From Glycomyces sp040645615 (GTDB lineage Bacteria; Actinomycetota; Actinomycetes; Mycobacteriales; Micromonosporaceae): DNA of 64,000 bases. The stretch is from assembly GCF_040645615.1 (NCBI RefSeq), contig NZ_JBEYYO010000005.1, positions 124,001 to 188,000 of the forward strand, written 5' to 3'. The notes beneath the pieces were generated by a model. The model worked only from the letters and a program-made list of their open reading frames with translations, was not told the DNA's origin and did no database searches. The position numbers were made by a program, and so were the translations under genes. This document shows, one piece after another, positions 53,500 to 61,362 of this stretch. How positions within the stretch are numbered: the first letter of the stretch is position 1; each line of letters begins with the position of its first letter.

Positions 53500-53502
53500 G
53501 CG

Positions 53503-54921
53503 ATGTTCGAGTACGCTCCCGCGCCCGAGTCGGTGCGGCCCCAGATCAAAGAGCACTACGGGCTGTTCATCGACGGCGAGTTCGTCGACGGCCAGGACGT
53601 GTTCAAGTCCGTCAACCCCGCCTCCGAAGCGGTCCTGTTCACCGTGGCCGAGGCCGGGGAGGCCGACGTGGCGAAGGCCGTCGCGGCCGCGCGAGCCGCC
53701 TACGAGAACGTGTGGGGCCCCATGAGCGGGGCCGAGCGGGGCAAGTACCTGTTCCGGATCGCCCGGCTCCTCCAGGAGAAGGCCCGCGAGTTCGCTGTGG
53801 CCGAGTCGCTCGACAACGGCAAGCCCATCAAGGAGACCCGCGACTTCGACGTGCCGACCGCGGCGCAGCACTTCTTCTACCACGCGGGCTGGGCCGACAA
53901 GCTCGACTACGCCGGGCTCGGGCCGGATCCGAAGCCGCTGGGCGTCGTGGGCCAGGTGATCCCCTGGAACTTCCCGCTGCTCATGCTGGCGTGGAAGATC
54001 GCGCCCGCGCTCGCGTGCGGGAACACCGTGGTGCTCAAGCCCGCCGAGACCACGCCGCTGACCGCGCTCATGTTCGCCGAGCTGTGCCAGGAGGCCGACC
54101 TGCCCGCGGGCGTGGTCAACATCCTTCCCGGCGCGGGGGCCACCGGGGCCGCGCTGGTCGACAGTGCCGTGGACAAGATCGCGTTCACCGGGTCGACGGC
54201 CGTGGGCCGGGCCATCGCGAAGGCCGTGGCGGGCACCAAGAAGAAGGTCACGCTCGAACTGGGCGGCAAGGCCGCGAACATCGTGTTCGACGACGCGGCG
54301 ATCGACCAGGCCGTCGAGGGCATCGTCAACGGGATCTTCTTCAACCAGGGGCACGTGTGCTGCGCCGGTTCCCGCCTGCTGGTGCAGGAGTCGGTGGCCG
54401 AGGAGGTCCTCGAGCGCCTCAAGGCCCGCATCGGGACGTTGCGCATCGGCGACCCGCTCGACAAGAACACCGACATCGGCGCGATCAACTCAGCCGAGCA
54501 GCTCGAGCGCATCACATCGCTCACCGAGGCCGGGCGCGGCGAGGGCGCCGAACCGTGGCAGCCCGCGTGCGACCTGCCCGAGCAGGGGTTCTGGTTCCGT
54601 CCCACCGTGTTCACCGGGGTCCAGCAGTCGATGCGGATCGCCCAGGAGGAGATCTTCGGGCCGGTGCTGTCGGTGCTGACCTTCCGCACCCCCGACGAGG
54701 CGATCGCGAAGGCCAACAACACCCCGTACGGGCTGTCGGCCGGGGTGTGGACCGAGAAGGGCTCGAAGATCCTGTGGGCGGCCGAGCGCCTGCGCGCGGG
54801 CGTGGTGTGGGCCAACACGTTCAACCAGTTCGACGCCGCCAGCCCGTTCGGCGGCCTGAAGGAGTCCGGTTACGGCCGCGAAGGCGGTCGCCAGGGCCTG
54901 GAGGCTTACCTCGATGTCTGA
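53503..54921 (+). CDS. Aldehyde dehydrogenase
   Basis: A 472-residue NAD(P)-dependent aldehyde dehydrogenase with complete catalytic motifs: GQVIPWNFPLLMLAWK, GSTAVGRAIAKA, the general-base Glu in LELGGKAANIV, the nucleophile in FFNQGHVCCAGSRLLV and EEIFGPVLSV near the C-terminus. In the deoC operon it most simply oxidises acetaldehyde to acetate. It overlaps the next, truncated paralogue by eight bases. Confidence 0.93.
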   Translation: MFEYAPAPESVRPQIKEHYGLFIDGEFVDGQDVFKSVNPASEAVLFTVAEAGEADVAKAVAAARAAYENVWGPMSGAERGKYLFRIARLLQEKAREFAVAESLDNGKPIKETRDFDVPTAAQHFFYHAGWADKLDYAGLGPDPKPLGVVGQVIPWNFPLLMLAWKIAPALACGNTVVLKPAETTPLTALMFAELCQEADLPAGVVNILPGAGATGAALVDSAVDKIAFTGSTAVGRAIAKAVAGTKKKVTLELGGKAANIVFDDAAIDQAVEGIVNGIFFNQGHVCCAGSRLLVQESVAEEVLERLKARIGTLRIGDPLDKNTDIGAINSAEQLERITSLTEAGRGEGAEPWQPACDLPEQGFWFRPTVFTGVQQSMRIAQEEIFGPVLSVLTFRTPDEAIAKANNTPYGLSAGVWTEKGSKILWAAERLRAGVVWANTFNQFDAASPFGGLKESGYGREGGRQGLEAYLDV

Positions 54922-55789
54922 TCGCCTGCGCGTCAAGAAGACCTACAAGCTGTACGTCGGCGGGAAGTTCCCCCGCTCGGAGTCCGGAAGGAGCTACCCG
55001 GTGGCCAGCCCCGACGGGACCGAGCTGGCGAACGCCGCGCTCGCCAGCCGCAAGGACGCCCGCGACGCCGTCGCCGCCGCCCGCAAGGCCCAGAAACCGT
55101 GGGCCGGACAGACCGCGTATCTCAGGGGCCAGATCCTCTACCGGGTCGCCGAAATGCTCGAAGGCCGCGCCGGACAGTTCGCAGAGGAACTCGCCGACGC
55201 GACCGGGACCGAACCGGCCGAGTCACTGTGGACGGTCGAGCAGGCGATCGACCGGCTCGTGCACTACGCGGGCTGGACCGACAAGTACACCTCGGTGCTC
55301 GGCGGCGCGAACCCGGTGGCCGGGCCCTACTTCAACCACACGAAACCGGAGGCGCTCGGGGTGGTGGCGATCGCCGCGCCGCAGGGCGACCCGCTGCTCG
55401 GTTTGATCGAGGCGCTCGCGCCCGCGATCGCCGCCGGGAACACCGTGGTGGTGCTCGCGAGCGAGGCGAAGCCCTTGCCCGCGTTGAGCTTCGCCGAAGT
55501 GCTCGCGACCTCCGACGTGCCCGGCGGGGTGGTGAACCTGTTGAGCGGCAAGGTCGCCGAGGTCATGCCGCATCTGGCGTCGCACGCCGACGTCAACGGG
55601 ATCGACCTTGGCGGCGTGGACGACGCGGCGCTGGCCGCGGACCTGGAGGCCGAGGCCGCCGGGACGCTCAAGGTGGTCCGCCGCCCGGGCAAGGCGGGCA
55701 CCTCGCTCGACCTCTTGCGCCAGTGGACCGACTACAAGACCGTGTGGCACCCGGCCGGAATGGCCGCCGCGGCGGGCGGCGGCTACTGA
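54914..55789 (+). CDS. Truncated aldehyde dehydrogenase-like protein
   Basis: A 291-residue protein with only the N-terminal cofactor-domain half of an aldehyde dehydrogenase: KLYVGGKFPRSESGRSYPV, VVAIAAPQGDPLLGLIEALAPA and a degenerate region after GGVVNLLSG. The catalytic Cys and general-base Glu are absent. It ends cleanly without frameshift, and similar short partners occur beside full-length enzymes in other actinobacteria, so it is probably functional as a subunit or regulator of the preceding enzyme. Coupled by an eight-base overlap. Confidence 0.82.
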   Translation: MSDRLRVKKTYKLYVGGKFPRSESGRSYPVASPDGTELANAALASRKDARDAVAAARKAQKPWAGQTAYLRGQILYRVAEMLEGRAGQFAEELADATGTEPAESLWTVEQAIDRLVHYAGWTDKYTSVLGGANPVAGPYFNHTKPEALGVVAIAAPQGDPLLGLIEALAPAIAAGNTVVVLASEAKPLPALSFAEVLATSDVPGGVVNLLSGKVAEVMPHLASHADVNGIDLGGVDDAALAADLEAEAAGTLKVVRRPGKAGTSLDLLRQWTDYKTVWHPAGMAAAAGGGY

Positions 55790-55799
55790 CGCTCGCGGC

Positions 55800-55826
55800 G
55801 GGGCCGTTCCGAACTGGAACGGCCCC
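55800..55826 (+). terminator. Terminator after the aldehyde dehydrogenase operon
   Basis: A perfect 11-bp stem (GGGGCCGTTCC) with a GAACT loop, ten bases past the stop. Confidence 0.85.
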
Positions 55827-55897
55827 GTTCGCGCATCCGGCGCCCCGCGCACTTCGGAAAGCGCACACCGGTTGCGACTCGGCCAGACGTGAGGTCG

Positions 55898-55959
55898 TAG
55901 GCTGTTCCCCAGCTAGGGGGTGTCCGAGAACTCCCGGCATGGGGGTTCGCGGACACCCC
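55898..55959 (+). promoter_or_regulatory. -10 box and stable leader hairpin of the acidic-protein gene
   Basis: TAGGCT (55898-55903) would start transcription near 55910. The leader then folds: GGGGTGTCCG (55917-55926) pairs with CGGACACCCC (55950-55959) and an inner GAACTCCC pairs with GGGGTTC. GGGAGG follows 11 bases later. No known riboswitch class is recognised. Confidence 0.5.
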
Positions 55960-55985
55960 TCAACGACCTACGGGAGGAACGCGAC

Positions 55986-56807
55986 ATGGCGGCCGAATCT
56001 GACGGCTCGGAGCGCAGCGCCGAGACCGAGAAGCTCTGGAACGAGACCGGGGTCGACCCGATCGAGCTCCACCTCGGCAAGGACTCCGGCTTCACCCTGC
56101 GCGCCTACCGGATGTCGGACACGCTGCCGGGCGCGTCCGAGGAGCCCGAAGTCGAAGCCGAGTCCGAAGAGGTCGAGGAACCCAAGGCCGCCAAGGGAAA
56201 GAAGAAGACCGAGCAGGCCGAGCAGGTCCCCGAGGACGAGGACGCCGCCGAGCCCGACCCGGCCGACTTCGAGGACGAGCCCGAGGAGCTCGAAGAGGTC
56301 GAGGACGCCCTCGACGCCGAGCCCGAAGAGGTCCCGGTCTTCCTGACCCGCAAGGGCAAGCTCCTGCTGTTCCGCGAGCCCGAGGCGCTCGCGGCCTACG
56401 TCAAGGACAACGACGACCACGACCTCGCCGCGATCGACGAGTACGCCGAGCTCCAGGAGCGCATCACCGCCGCCGACGTGGCCTGTGATGAAGCCGACAC
56501 CTACGAACTCGACCTGGTCGTGGCCAACCTGCGCGGCGGGCACGACGCGTGGGAGCCCGAGCTGCTCATCAAGGCCGCCGAAGTCGGCCGCGACCTGGGC
56601 TACGCCCTCCACAACGACTCCATCATCGGCGCCCTGGCCCCCGGCTCGCCCCTCGACGACCTCGACGAGACCTTCCGGGTGGTCGCCGACGGCGGCCTGC
56701 GCGGCAAGTTCGCCAAGCGCCGCCTGCGCAAGAACGACTCCCAGCAGGCCGCGATCGCCTGGCGCGGGGTCATCGCCAAGGTCAACGATCACGTCGAATG
56801 GCGTTAA
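55986..56807 (+). CDS. Conserved acidic actinobacterial protein of unknown function
   Basis: A 273-residue cytoplasmic protein. Residues 1-50 are conserved (LWNETGVDPIELHLGKDSGFTLRAYRM), 55-120 are a Glu/Asp-rich disordered spacer, and 120-273 a compact domain (VFLTRKGKLLLFREPEALAAYV, TYELDLVVANLRGGHDAW, LAPGSPLDDLDE, FAKRRLRKND). I recognise it as a widespread actinobacterial family sometimes mislabelled as primase; no catalytic motif supports that. GGGAGG precedes the ATG. It stands alone between terminators, behind a structured leader. Confidence 0.8.
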   Translation: MAAESDGSERSAETEKLWNETGVDPIELHLGKDSGFTLRAYRMSDTLPGASEEPEVEAESEEVEEPKAAKGKKKTEQAEQVPEDEDAAEPDPADFEDEPEELEEVEDALDAEPEEVPVFLTRKGKLLLFREPEALAAYVKDNDDHDLAAIDEYAELQERITAADVACDEADTYELDLVVANLRGGHDAWEPELLIKAAEVGRDLGYALHNDSIIGALAPGSPLDDLDETFRVVADGGLRGKFAKRRLRKNDSQQAAIAWRGVIAKVNDHVEWR

Positions 56808-56863
56808 AAGGAGACCTCGGCCGAACGGTCCATGCGGACTCGTCCGCGGAGTCCGAATCCGAG

Positions 56864-56889
56864 TGCCGCCGCATAGTGATGCGGCGGCA
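56864..56889 (+). terminator. Terminator after the acidic protein gene
   Basis: A perfect 11-bp stem (TGCCGCCGCAT) with an AGTG loop. A smaller CGGACTC/GAGTCCG hairpin lies just upstream. The rest of the 310-base gap to 57117 is AT-richer and must hold the promoter of the next operon, though no clear -35/-10 pair is seen. Confidence 0.8.
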
Positions 56890-57117
56890 CCACTGCGTTA
56901 TTCCACAAGGGAATCAGCAGGTCAGGACCCACAGAAAATTGACTGTTATGTGTGCTATGACCTTCCCGCCCTTGATGAACCCGCACTCGCTGTCCGCTTG
57001 CAGAACCGAGTATTCTGCGGAAAACTGATAACGGACTGGTAAAAACGGGCCGGGCGCAAGCCTCGCCGACAGGGGCGCCGCCCGCACGGGCGGACCCCCA
57101 CGAGAGGAGCTCCGCGG

Positions 57118-58644
57118 GTGCAAGTGTTCTGCGGCATCACCACCGACCAGCAGGTAACCGGAGCCGGCCACGGCGACACCGCCTGCGCGGTCGCGCTCGT
57201 CGCCGCCGGCGGCAGCCTCATCGCCACCGACACGTTCGGTGACGACCCTCGCGGATGGGTCCGGCTCGTCAGCCTCCTCGCGCGATCGGCCCCGGGCCAG
57301 TCGGTCTCGGTGGCCGTCGACGGCGAGGTCGTGCAGCTCGCCGAGTACGCCGCAGCAGCAGGCCTCCTCGTCGTCCGCGCCGAGGGGCACACCTCCCGCT
57401 CCAAGGACGCGCTCGACGACGCCATCGCCGTCGCCCGCGGCCTGTCCACCGGCGAAGTCGCGGGGCCGCCCTTCGCCCCGCGCCCTGAGATCAACGCTCT
57501 GCGCCCCATCCTCGACACCGTGTCCTCGGCCGCCCGGGCCCGCCACGACGCCGCAGAGGCCCTCACGTGCCTCCTGCGCGCGGTCTTCCCCGCGGCGCTG
57601 GCCGCGTGGGACGACCCGAGCGAGGCCAACGCCGTCGCGATCCTCACCCGGCTCCCTCAACCCGGTGCGCTCCAGTCGATCTCGACCGAGGAGCTCGCCG
57701 CCGACCTGGCGACCGTGGCCGACCCCGGCCAGGTGGCCGCGATGGCCGGCGCGCTCACCGAGGCGATCCGCGAGATCGGCGGCGGCGACGACCCGTCCGT
57801 GGCCCCTTCGGTCTCGGCGACGGCCGAGGCCGTGGCCGCGTGGGACCGCTCGTTGGAAGGGCTCGTCGGGCTCATCCAGGCCAAGCGGCCCCGGACCGAG
57901 GCCGCCGCCCCGGCGGCTCCTGCCGTTCCCGCTCCCCCGCAGGCCGCAGAGCGCGCTCCGAGGCGCTCGCGGCGCGGCCAGGACACGCACGCCACCGTCC
58001 GCCTCCCCGGCGACCTGCCCGACCGCCAGAGCCTGCGGGCCCTGGACCCTGCCTCGCAGCTCCACTCGCTGGTCCAGACCGACCTCGAAGCCACGCAGGT
58101 GATCCCGCCCGAGGCCGACCGCCAGCCGGTCGACGCCGAGACCGGCACCCGCTCGATCCGCCGCCGCCGGTCCCAGCCCGCCGAACTCCCCCAGCAGGAC
58201 GCGCCCGAGCCGCGCCGCCACCCGTGGCAGCCGAAGGAAGACGTCAACATCGTCGACGTGGCGAGCCTCGCCGGAGACGACGACGGGCTCCTGATCTTCG
58301 GGCAGGCCCGCAGCGCGTGGTTCAAGCGCCCCGAGAGCGAAGAGCCCGAAGCCGAGTCGTGGAACCTGCCCGGCGACGACGGCTGGCGCACCGCCCGCGA
58401 CGTCACCGAGGCCCCCGCGACCGAGGCGCCCACGACCCCCACGGGACTGCCGCGGCGCAAGCCGCAGGCGAACCTCGTGCCCGGCGCGGTCGTGGCCGAC
58501 GAGCGGGCCCGCTTCGACGAGCCGATCGACCGCGACCCCGAACTGCTGGCGCAGAACACCGCCGGTTACTTCAAGGGCTGGGGCCGCGCCCGCGGCGCCC
58601 GCGCCGGCCTGAACAACCGGACGGAGAGGATGGCAACCCGATGA
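57118..58644 (+). CDS. IS110-transposase-like domain protein with conservon-kinase-type C-terminal tail
   Basis: A 508-residue protein. Residues 1-200 resemble the N-terminal DEDD domain of IS110-family transposases: VFCGI start, KDALDDA in the position of KSDxxDA, and the helical LRAVFPAALAAWDDPSEA-AILTRLPQP region. The first catalytic Asp (GIDWA) is replaced by Thr, and the C-terminal transposase domain is absent. After a Pro/Ala spacer, residues 399-508 match the tail of CvnA-type kinases (SAWFK, DDGWR, GLPRRKPQ, LVPGAV, GWGRARGAR). GAGAGGAG precedes the GTG. It is coupled to a roadblock gene. Probably a domesticated signalling protein and not a mobile element. Confidence 0.7.
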   Translation: MQVFCGITTDQQVTGAGHGDTACAVALVAAGGSLIATDTFGDDPRGWVRLVSLLARSAPGQSVSVAVDGEVVQLAEYAAAAGLLVVRAEGHTSRSKDALDDAIAVARGLSTGEVAGPPFAPRPEINALRPILDTVSSAARARHDAAEALTCLLRAVFPAALAAWDDPSEANAVAILTRLPQPGALQSISTEELAADLATVADPGQVAAMAGALTEAIREIGGGDDPSVAPSVSATAEAVAAWDRSLEGLVGLIQAKRPRTEAAAPAAPAVPAPPQAAERAPRRSRRGQDTHATVRLPGDLPDRQSLRALDPASQLHSLVQTDLEATQVIPPEADRQPVDAETGTRSIRRRRSQPAELPQQDAPEPRRHPWQPKEDVNIVDVASLAGDDDGLLIFGQARSAWFKRPESEEPEAESWNLPGDDGWRTARDVTEAPATEAPTTPTGLPRRKPQANLVPGAVVADERARFDEPIDRDPELLAQNTAGYFKGWGRARGARAGLNNRTERMATR

Positions 58645-59066
58645 GCGCCAACCTCGGTGTGTACGAGCGCTCGCTGAGCATGCTGCTCGGCTCCCTCGTG
58701 GCCCGCACCCCGGGCCTGTCCCACGCGGTGCTGGTGAGCGTGGACGGACTGCCGCTGGCCGTCTCGGCCGGGCTCCCCAAGGAACGCGCCGACCAGTTGG
58801 CGGGCATCGGATCGGGCCTGCTGTCCATGGGCGAGGGCGCGGGCCGGTCGATGGACCACGGCCCGGCGCAGCAGGTCATCGTCGAGATGGCCGAAGGCGT
58901 GCTGCTGGCGGCCCCGGTCGGGCCGCAGATCTGCCTCACGCTCCTGGCGGTGTCCCAGTGCGACCGCGAGCAGCTCGGCTACGAGCTCGGGCAGTTCACG
59001 ATGCAGGTGGGGCCCTTGCTGAACGAGGCGCTGACCAACACCGGGTCGATACCCAAGGTCGTGTGA
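58641..59066 (+). CDS. Roadblock/LC7-domain protein (CvnB-like)
   Basis: A 141-residue roadblock/LC7 protein: LVARTPGLSHAVLVSVDGLPLAVS, RADQLAGIGSGLLSMGEGAG and QQVIVEMAEGVLLAAPVG. Such proteins bind the small GTPase and the sensor kinase in actinobacterial conservons. Its ATG overlaps the stop of the transposase-like gene (ATGA), so the pair is coexpressed at a fixed ratio. No DUF742 or GTPase gene follows; a terminator does, so this is a two-gene unit. Confidence 0.88.
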   Translation: MSANLGVYERSLSMLLGSLVARTPGLSHAVLVSVDGLPLAVSAGLPKERADQLAGIGSGLLSMGEGAGRSMDHGPAQQVIVEMAEGVLLAAPVGPQICLTLLAVSQCDREQLGYELGQFTMQVGPLLNEALTNTGSIPKVV

Positions 59067-59069
59067 GCG

Positions 59070-59096
59070 GGGCCCCGAGGCGTTGCCTCGGGGCCC
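59070..59096. terminator. Bidirectional terminator between the roadblock gene and the secretion-type pair
   Basis: A perfect 12-bp stem (GGGCCCCGAGGC) with a GTT loop between convergent genes. Confidence 0.85.
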
Positions 59097-59101
59097 TTCT
59101 C

Positions 59102-60256
59102 CTATTGCAGTGCCTGCTGCGCTATTCGCGCGCCGTTGACGATGTTGTTGCGGTTGTTCTTGAGGAAGTCCAGGACCGGGCGGATGGCCTCCAGGACCTC
59201 GGCGATGGTCCCCACGACCTTCGCGGCGCCCTCGGAGATCCGCAGGACCTTCGCGATCGAGTTGAGGGCCTTCATGACCAGTGAGGCCACGCGGGCGATG
59301 CCGGAGGCGATCGCGGTCGCGATCGTCGCGCCGAACGTCGCGATCGAGGCGGCGACCTGCGGGAGCAGGTTGGTGAGCATCCACGAGACGCCCTTGGCGA
59401 TGAGGTCGACGATGTCCTGGCGGAGCATCTTCGCCAAATCGGCCATCTGGAGCAGCAGCGCGTTCATGCCGATCGCGACGTAGCCCATGACCGAGACGGA
59501 CTGGCCGAGCTCGCCCACCCGGGTGCGGGCGGCGTCGCCGTCCTGGCCGACCCAGTCGGCGAGGCTCGCGTCGCCGGTCTGGACGATGTAGTCGCCGACC
59601 TGCTGCGCGCCTTCGGAGACCTTGACCCACATCTCGGCGGACTTGCGCATCCGCGTCTCGTTGCCCGACACCAGGCCCACGAGGTCTTCGAGGGGCTGGA
59701 ACAGCTGGATCAGGAAGTCGATCACGGTCCCGGCGAGCCACTGCACCGGGTCGAACTTCGGGTCGGTGATGTGTTCGACGAAGGCCGCGTACTGGTTGGC
59801 CATGTCCATCACGGAGCTGACGTCGGCGGCCAGGCCGGTGACGGCGGTGGCGATGCCGTCCCAGTCGCTGAGGCCCTCGATCTTGCCGAAGTTGCGGGCG
59901 GTGTTCATGCCGGCGGTGATCGGGGCGGTGGCGCTCTGGAGCATGCTCATGCCGCTGTTGGAGTGGTTGGGGCGGCCGTTGTAGAGCAGGCGGCCGTCCG
60001 AGTCGCGGCCGGTCACGCGCACGTCGGAGCCGACGGCGTCCCCGGCGCGGTTGAGGCGGGTGTCGTTGCCCGAACCGGTCAGGAACGAGTTGGCCCACTG
60101 GTGGAGCCCCGAATGCGCCGAGTCCGAGCCGGGACCGCGCGAGCCCGCGCCGCGCACGGCGTCCCAGGTCTCGCGCCCCGAGGGGGTCCAGTCGTTGTAG
60201 CCGGTCTGGGAGGGCAGGGTCCCGTCGTTCCAGGTGGGCTCTTGGACGTCGGTCAT
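59102..60256 (-). CDS. Large helical protein of a type VII secretion-like pair
   Basis: A 384-residue alpha-helical protein with a Gly/Ser-rich, Trp-containing N-terminal 100 residues and a C-terminal half of long amphipathic to hydrophobic helices (VMGYVAIGMNALLLQMADLAK, ASIATFGATIATAIASGIARVASLV). No enzyme domain. The middle (RKSAEMWVKVSEGAQQVGDYIV) resembles WXG100-type helical hairpins. It overlaps the upstream EspC-like gene (ATGA) and is likely its secretion or binding partner. No ESX machinery gene is in this window. Confidence 0.6.
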   Translation of the reverse strand: MTDVQEPTWNDGTLPSQTGYNDWTPSGRETWDAVRGAGSRGPGSDSAHSGLHQWANSFLTGSGNDTRLNRAGDAVGSDVRVTGRDSDGRLLYNGRPNHSNSGMSMLQSATAPITAGMNTARNFGKIEGLSDWDGIATAVTGLAADVSSVMDMANQYAAFVEHITDPKFDPVQWLAGTVIDFLIQLFQPLEDLVGLVSGNETRMRKSAEMWVKVSEGAQQVGDYIVQTGDASLADWVGQDGDAARTRVGELGQSVSVMGYVAIGMNALLLQMADLAKMLRQDIVDLIAKGVSWMLTNLLPQVAASIATFGATIATAIASGIARVASLVMKALNSIAKVLRISEGAAKVVGTIAEVLEAIRPVLDFLKNNRNNIVNGARIAQQALQ

Positions 60257-60579
60257 CGGTCGCCGCCCAGCTCGCTCCCGATGCGCTCCAGTTCGGCGGC
60301 GATCTCGGCGTCGTTGCCGTCGTGGGCCTCGGCGCACTCCTCGATGCGGGCGCTGAGGCCTTCGACGGCCTCGGCGGCGTCCTTCAGCGCGGGATGGAAG
60401 ACCATCTCGCTCACGCCGAAGTACAGGCCCGCGAACGGGATCCCGCCGATCCCCCACGTGTTCCAGTCGGGGTCGGCTTCACGGGCGTACTCGGCGAGGG
60501 CGTCCACCTCGCCGGTGGTCTGCCGCAGCGAGGCGGCCGCCTCGCGCAGCTTCCCAGCGTCTACGTCGATCCAGGGCAT
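60253..60579 (-). CDS. EspC/WXG100-like type VII secretion protein
   Basis: A 108-residue two-helix protein: VDAGKLREAAASLRQTTGEVDALAEYAREA, a turn with DWNTWGIGG, then a second helix ending in a charged tail. This is the layout of EspC/DUF2580 and WXG100 proteins, although an exact W-x-G triplet is not present. GGAG precedes ATG 60579. Overlap with the next gene indicates coupling. Expected to be secreted or to act as a partner at a type VII system encoded elsewhere. Confidence 0.68.
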   Translation of the reverse strand: MPWIDVDAGKLREAAASLRQTTGEVDALAEYAREADPDWNTWGIGGIPFAGLYFGVSEMVFHPALKDAAEAVEGLSARIEECAEAHDGNDAEIAAELERIGSELGGDR

Positions 60580-60678
60580 CTCGACACTCCAAAGCATCCG
60601 GGTTCCCCCCGAGCCTAAGCCACCCCTGCCAGGCGCTCTAGCTGGGACTTCGCGAGGTGAGGTGCTCTGGGCACGCCG

Positions 60679-60710
60679 AAGGGGCCCGAAGCTTTCGCTT
60701 CGGGCCCCTT
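60679..60710 (-). terminator. Terminator after cvnD
   Basis: A perfect 14-bp stem (AAGGGGCCCGAAGC) with a TTTC loop, about 60 bases beyond the GTPase stop, ending the conservon transcript. It lies about 100 bases upstream of the EspC-like start, so that gene has its own promoter. Confidence 0.85.
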
Positions 60711-60768
60711 TCGGTGTGGTCCAGGTGGATTGGGTCAGCCTAGACGTTCGGCGTCAGTATGTGGGCAC

Positions 60769-61356
60769 TTAGTGGACGCCGACGGTGCGGGTGCGGCGCA
60801 TCGAGAGCACGTATTCGACGAGCTTGATGAGCACCTGCTTGGTGGACTCGCGGTTGCGGGCGTCGGTGTAGACCACGGGCACTTCAGGGGCGATCTGGAG
60901 CGCGTCGCGGATGTCCTGCACCTCGTGGAGCTGCTTGCCGTCGAAGCAGTTGACCGCGACCAGGTAAGGGAGCTTGCGGTGCTCGAAGAAGTCGATCACC
61001 GAGAAGCAGTCGGCCAGGCGGCGGGTGTCGACCAGCACGATCGCACCGATGGCGCCGCGCACGAGTTCGTCCCACATGAACCAGAAACGGGTCTGGCCGG
61101 GCGTGCCGAACAGGTACAGGATCAGGTCCTGGTCGATGGTGATACGACCGAAGTCCATCGCCACCGTGGTGGTGGCCTTGTCGGGCACCAGGTTGTTGTC
61201 GTCGACGCCCTCCGAGGCGGAGGTCATGATCGCCTCGGTCGTCAACGGAGTGATCTCGGAGACCGAGCCGACCAAGGTCGTCTTGCCGACGCCGAAGCCG
61301 CCGGCGATGACGATCTTGGCAGAGGTCACACGAGAGGTGTCTGCGGGTGAGTTCAT
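60769..61356 (-). CDS. cvnD: Conservon small GTPase (CvnD-type, ATP/GTP-binding protein)
   Basis: A 195-residue Ras-like GTPase of the bacterial MglA-related CvnD group. P-loop GGFGVGKTTLVGS, switch ATTTVAMDFGRI, the LFGTPGQTRFWFMWDE segment (G3), and NCFDGKQ in place of NKxD (G4). In conservons it works with the roadblock and DUF742 proteins downstream of the sensor kinase. It starts six bases after the cvnC stop. Confidence 0.93.
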   Translation of the reverse strand: MNSPADTSRVTSAKIVIAGGFGVGKTTLVGSVSEITPLTTEAIMTSASEGVDDNNLVPDKATTTVAMDFGRITIDQDLILYLFGTPGQTRFWFMWDELVRGAIGAIVLVDTRRLADCFSVIDFFEHRKLPYLVAVNCFDGKQLHEVQDIRDALQIAPEVPVVYTDARNRESTKQVLIKLVEYVLSMRRTRTVGVH

Positions 61357-61362
61357 TAGGGT

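Noticed and set aside
57118..58644. Reading the IS110-like gene as a mobile insertion sequence
   Set aside because: The second transposase domain is absent, the first catalytic Asp is replaced, no flanking repeats are seen, and the gene is translationally coupled to a roadblock gene.
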